NCBI RefSeq assembly: GCF_038096175.1
Contig: NZ_CP151099.1
Coordinates: 2,544,501-2,608,500 of the forward strand
DNA: 64,000 bases
Direction: 5' to 3'
From: Nostoc sp. UHCC 0302
GTDB taxonomy: Bacteria; Cyanobacteriota; Cyanobacteriia; Cyanobacteriales; Nostocaceae
In this document: one piece after another, positions 63,551 through 64,000 of the stretch
Layout: each line of letters begins with the position of its first letter
How positions within the stretch are numbered: the stretch's first letter is position 1
Position numbers and translations under genes: made by a program
The notes under the pieces: generated by a model
What the model saw: the letters and a program-made list of their open reading frames with translations, nothing else
Database searches by the model: none
Told to the model about the DNA's origin: nothing

Positions 63551-64000
63551 ATGAGCGCATATAGAAAAAGCAAAATTTCCCAAATGTTTAACTTTAGTTT
63601 TTGGAGATATCTCCGGTCTTTCTTAATCTTTCTGATGCATTTCATAACAGCTCATCGTACTTCCTTGCTACTCTTATTAATTGGAGTATTTCTACCTCTA
63701 AAAGTTTTTGGTGAGTTAGCAGAAGAGATTTGGGAGAATGAAGGCGGTTTTCCGTGGGATGTACCTATTTTATTAGCAATTCACTCAACCGCTCAACCTC
63801 AATTAGATGTTTTTGCCTCAACGCTAACTAAATTGGGGGTTTTCTGGGGGGTGTTTCCTGTTGCTAGTGTAATTTCGCTTAATCTGTTTATTCAACGACA
63901 ATGGCGTAAATTTGCGTACTTAATCACTACCCTACTGGGAAGCATCATCATTAATCGCACAGCAAAAGTACTACTACATCGAGTGCGCCCTCATCTCTGG
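63551..64000 (+). CDS. PAP2-family membrane phosphatase (3' part outside window)
   Basis: An open frame runs from the ATG at 63551 to the window end, 150 codons without a stop. The early part has membrane helices (SLLLLLIGVFLPLKVFGELA). WDVPILLAIHSTAQPQLDVF and LTKLGVFWGVFPVASVISLN follow, and KVLLHRVRPHLW is the first PAP2 phosphatase motif (KxxxxxxRP). Most family members are about 220 residues, so the active-site His motifs (PSGH and SRxxxxxH) should lie beyond the window. It may dephosphorylate phosphatidate or undecaprenyl pyrophosphate. An ATG at 63635 is an alternative start. Confidence 0.8.
   Translation, partial: MSAYRKSKISQMFNFSFWRYLRSFLIFLMHFITAHRTSLLLLLIGVFLPLKVFGELAEEIWENEGGFPWDVPILLAIHSTAQPQLDVFASTLTKLGVFWGVFPVASVISLNLFIQRQWRKFAYLITTLLGSIIINRTAKVLLHRVRPHLW

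Noticed and set aside
1-64000. tRNA, rRNA, riboswitch and group II intron signals
   Set aside because: Read for cloverleaf TTCGAATC-type arms and conserved intron domain V text; the only TTCGAATCC seen (about 21471) lies inside the DUF1392 gene and has no acceptor stem.

Overview
The window comes from a filamentous, probably heterocyst-forming cyanobacterium of the Nostoc/Anabaena type. The evidence is abundant GCGATCGC (HIP1) octamers, plant-type photosynthesis genes (petB-petD, a Psb34-like peptide, specialised ndhD/ndhF), a PatD-like heterocyst-frequency protein, a CruP-like carotenoid flavoprotein, and the dense short tandem heptamers and small palindromic insertions typical of Nostocales. 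No rRNA, tRNA or CRISPR array was seen. Gene names rest on motif recognition and memory of families; no database search was possible.

Layout. 0.1-2.2 kb: petB-petD and an RsbW-like anti-sigma factor. 2.2-6.4 kb: accessory stretch with a dead IS110-family transposase, an unknown gene, a KGG-repeat stress protein and two copies of a small TACAGCAG-ended repeat. 6.4-12.2 kb: minus-strand CO2-uptake cluster ndhF - Tat-exported beta-carbonic anhydrase - ndhD - CO2-hydration protein (CupA/CupB type). 12.6-17.2 kb: type IA topoisomerase, a divergent protein with two tandem winged-helix-like repeats, psb34-like gene, nested mobile repeats, and an unknown 170-aa protein. 17.6-24.4 kb: broken short-chain dehydrogenase, DUF72 protein, thioesterase/TetR divergent pair with a perfect operator, DUF1392 protein, lone receiver protein, and a 559-bp inverted-repeat-bounded block containing a 21-bp tandem array. 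24.8-28.5 kb: a two-gene heterodimeric ABC exporter. 28.7-30.2 kb: a MITE and an IS630-family element with an interrupted transposase. 30.2-35.2 kb: Ada-like alkyltransferase, ilvA, and a DHA2-type MFS exporter with a divergent TetR. 35.4-42 kb: a GG-leader peptide, patD-like gene, relA/spoT, and a histidine kinase with an RpaB-like regulator. 42-46.5 kb: accessory cluster of a HELLH metalloprotein, three small proteins and an RMD1-family protein, then an IS630 remnant. 46.5-54.5 kb: CruP-like protein, membrane protein, Uma2 nuclease, STAND NTPase with TPR-like repeats, a second 21-bp array, ketopantoate-reductase-like and fasciclin proteins. 54.7-64 kb: small membrane protein, DUF697 GTPase, DUF6174 protein, PAS-Crp regulator, PhoD, aldo/keto reductase and the 5' part of a PAP2 phosphatase.

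How it fits together. The most coherent functional unit is the 6.4-12.2 kb cluster. NdhF and NdhD of the CO2-uptake type would form the distal membrane arm of a specialised NDH-1. The CupA/B-type protein hydrates CO2 on the cytoplasmic side, and a luminal or periplasmic carbonic anhydrase encoded between ndhF and ndhD could supply CO2 or handle bicarbonate on the other side. The remainder is housekeeping genes separated by accessory DNA in which several families of small repeats have inserted into one another, into a transposase and apparently in frame into patD.
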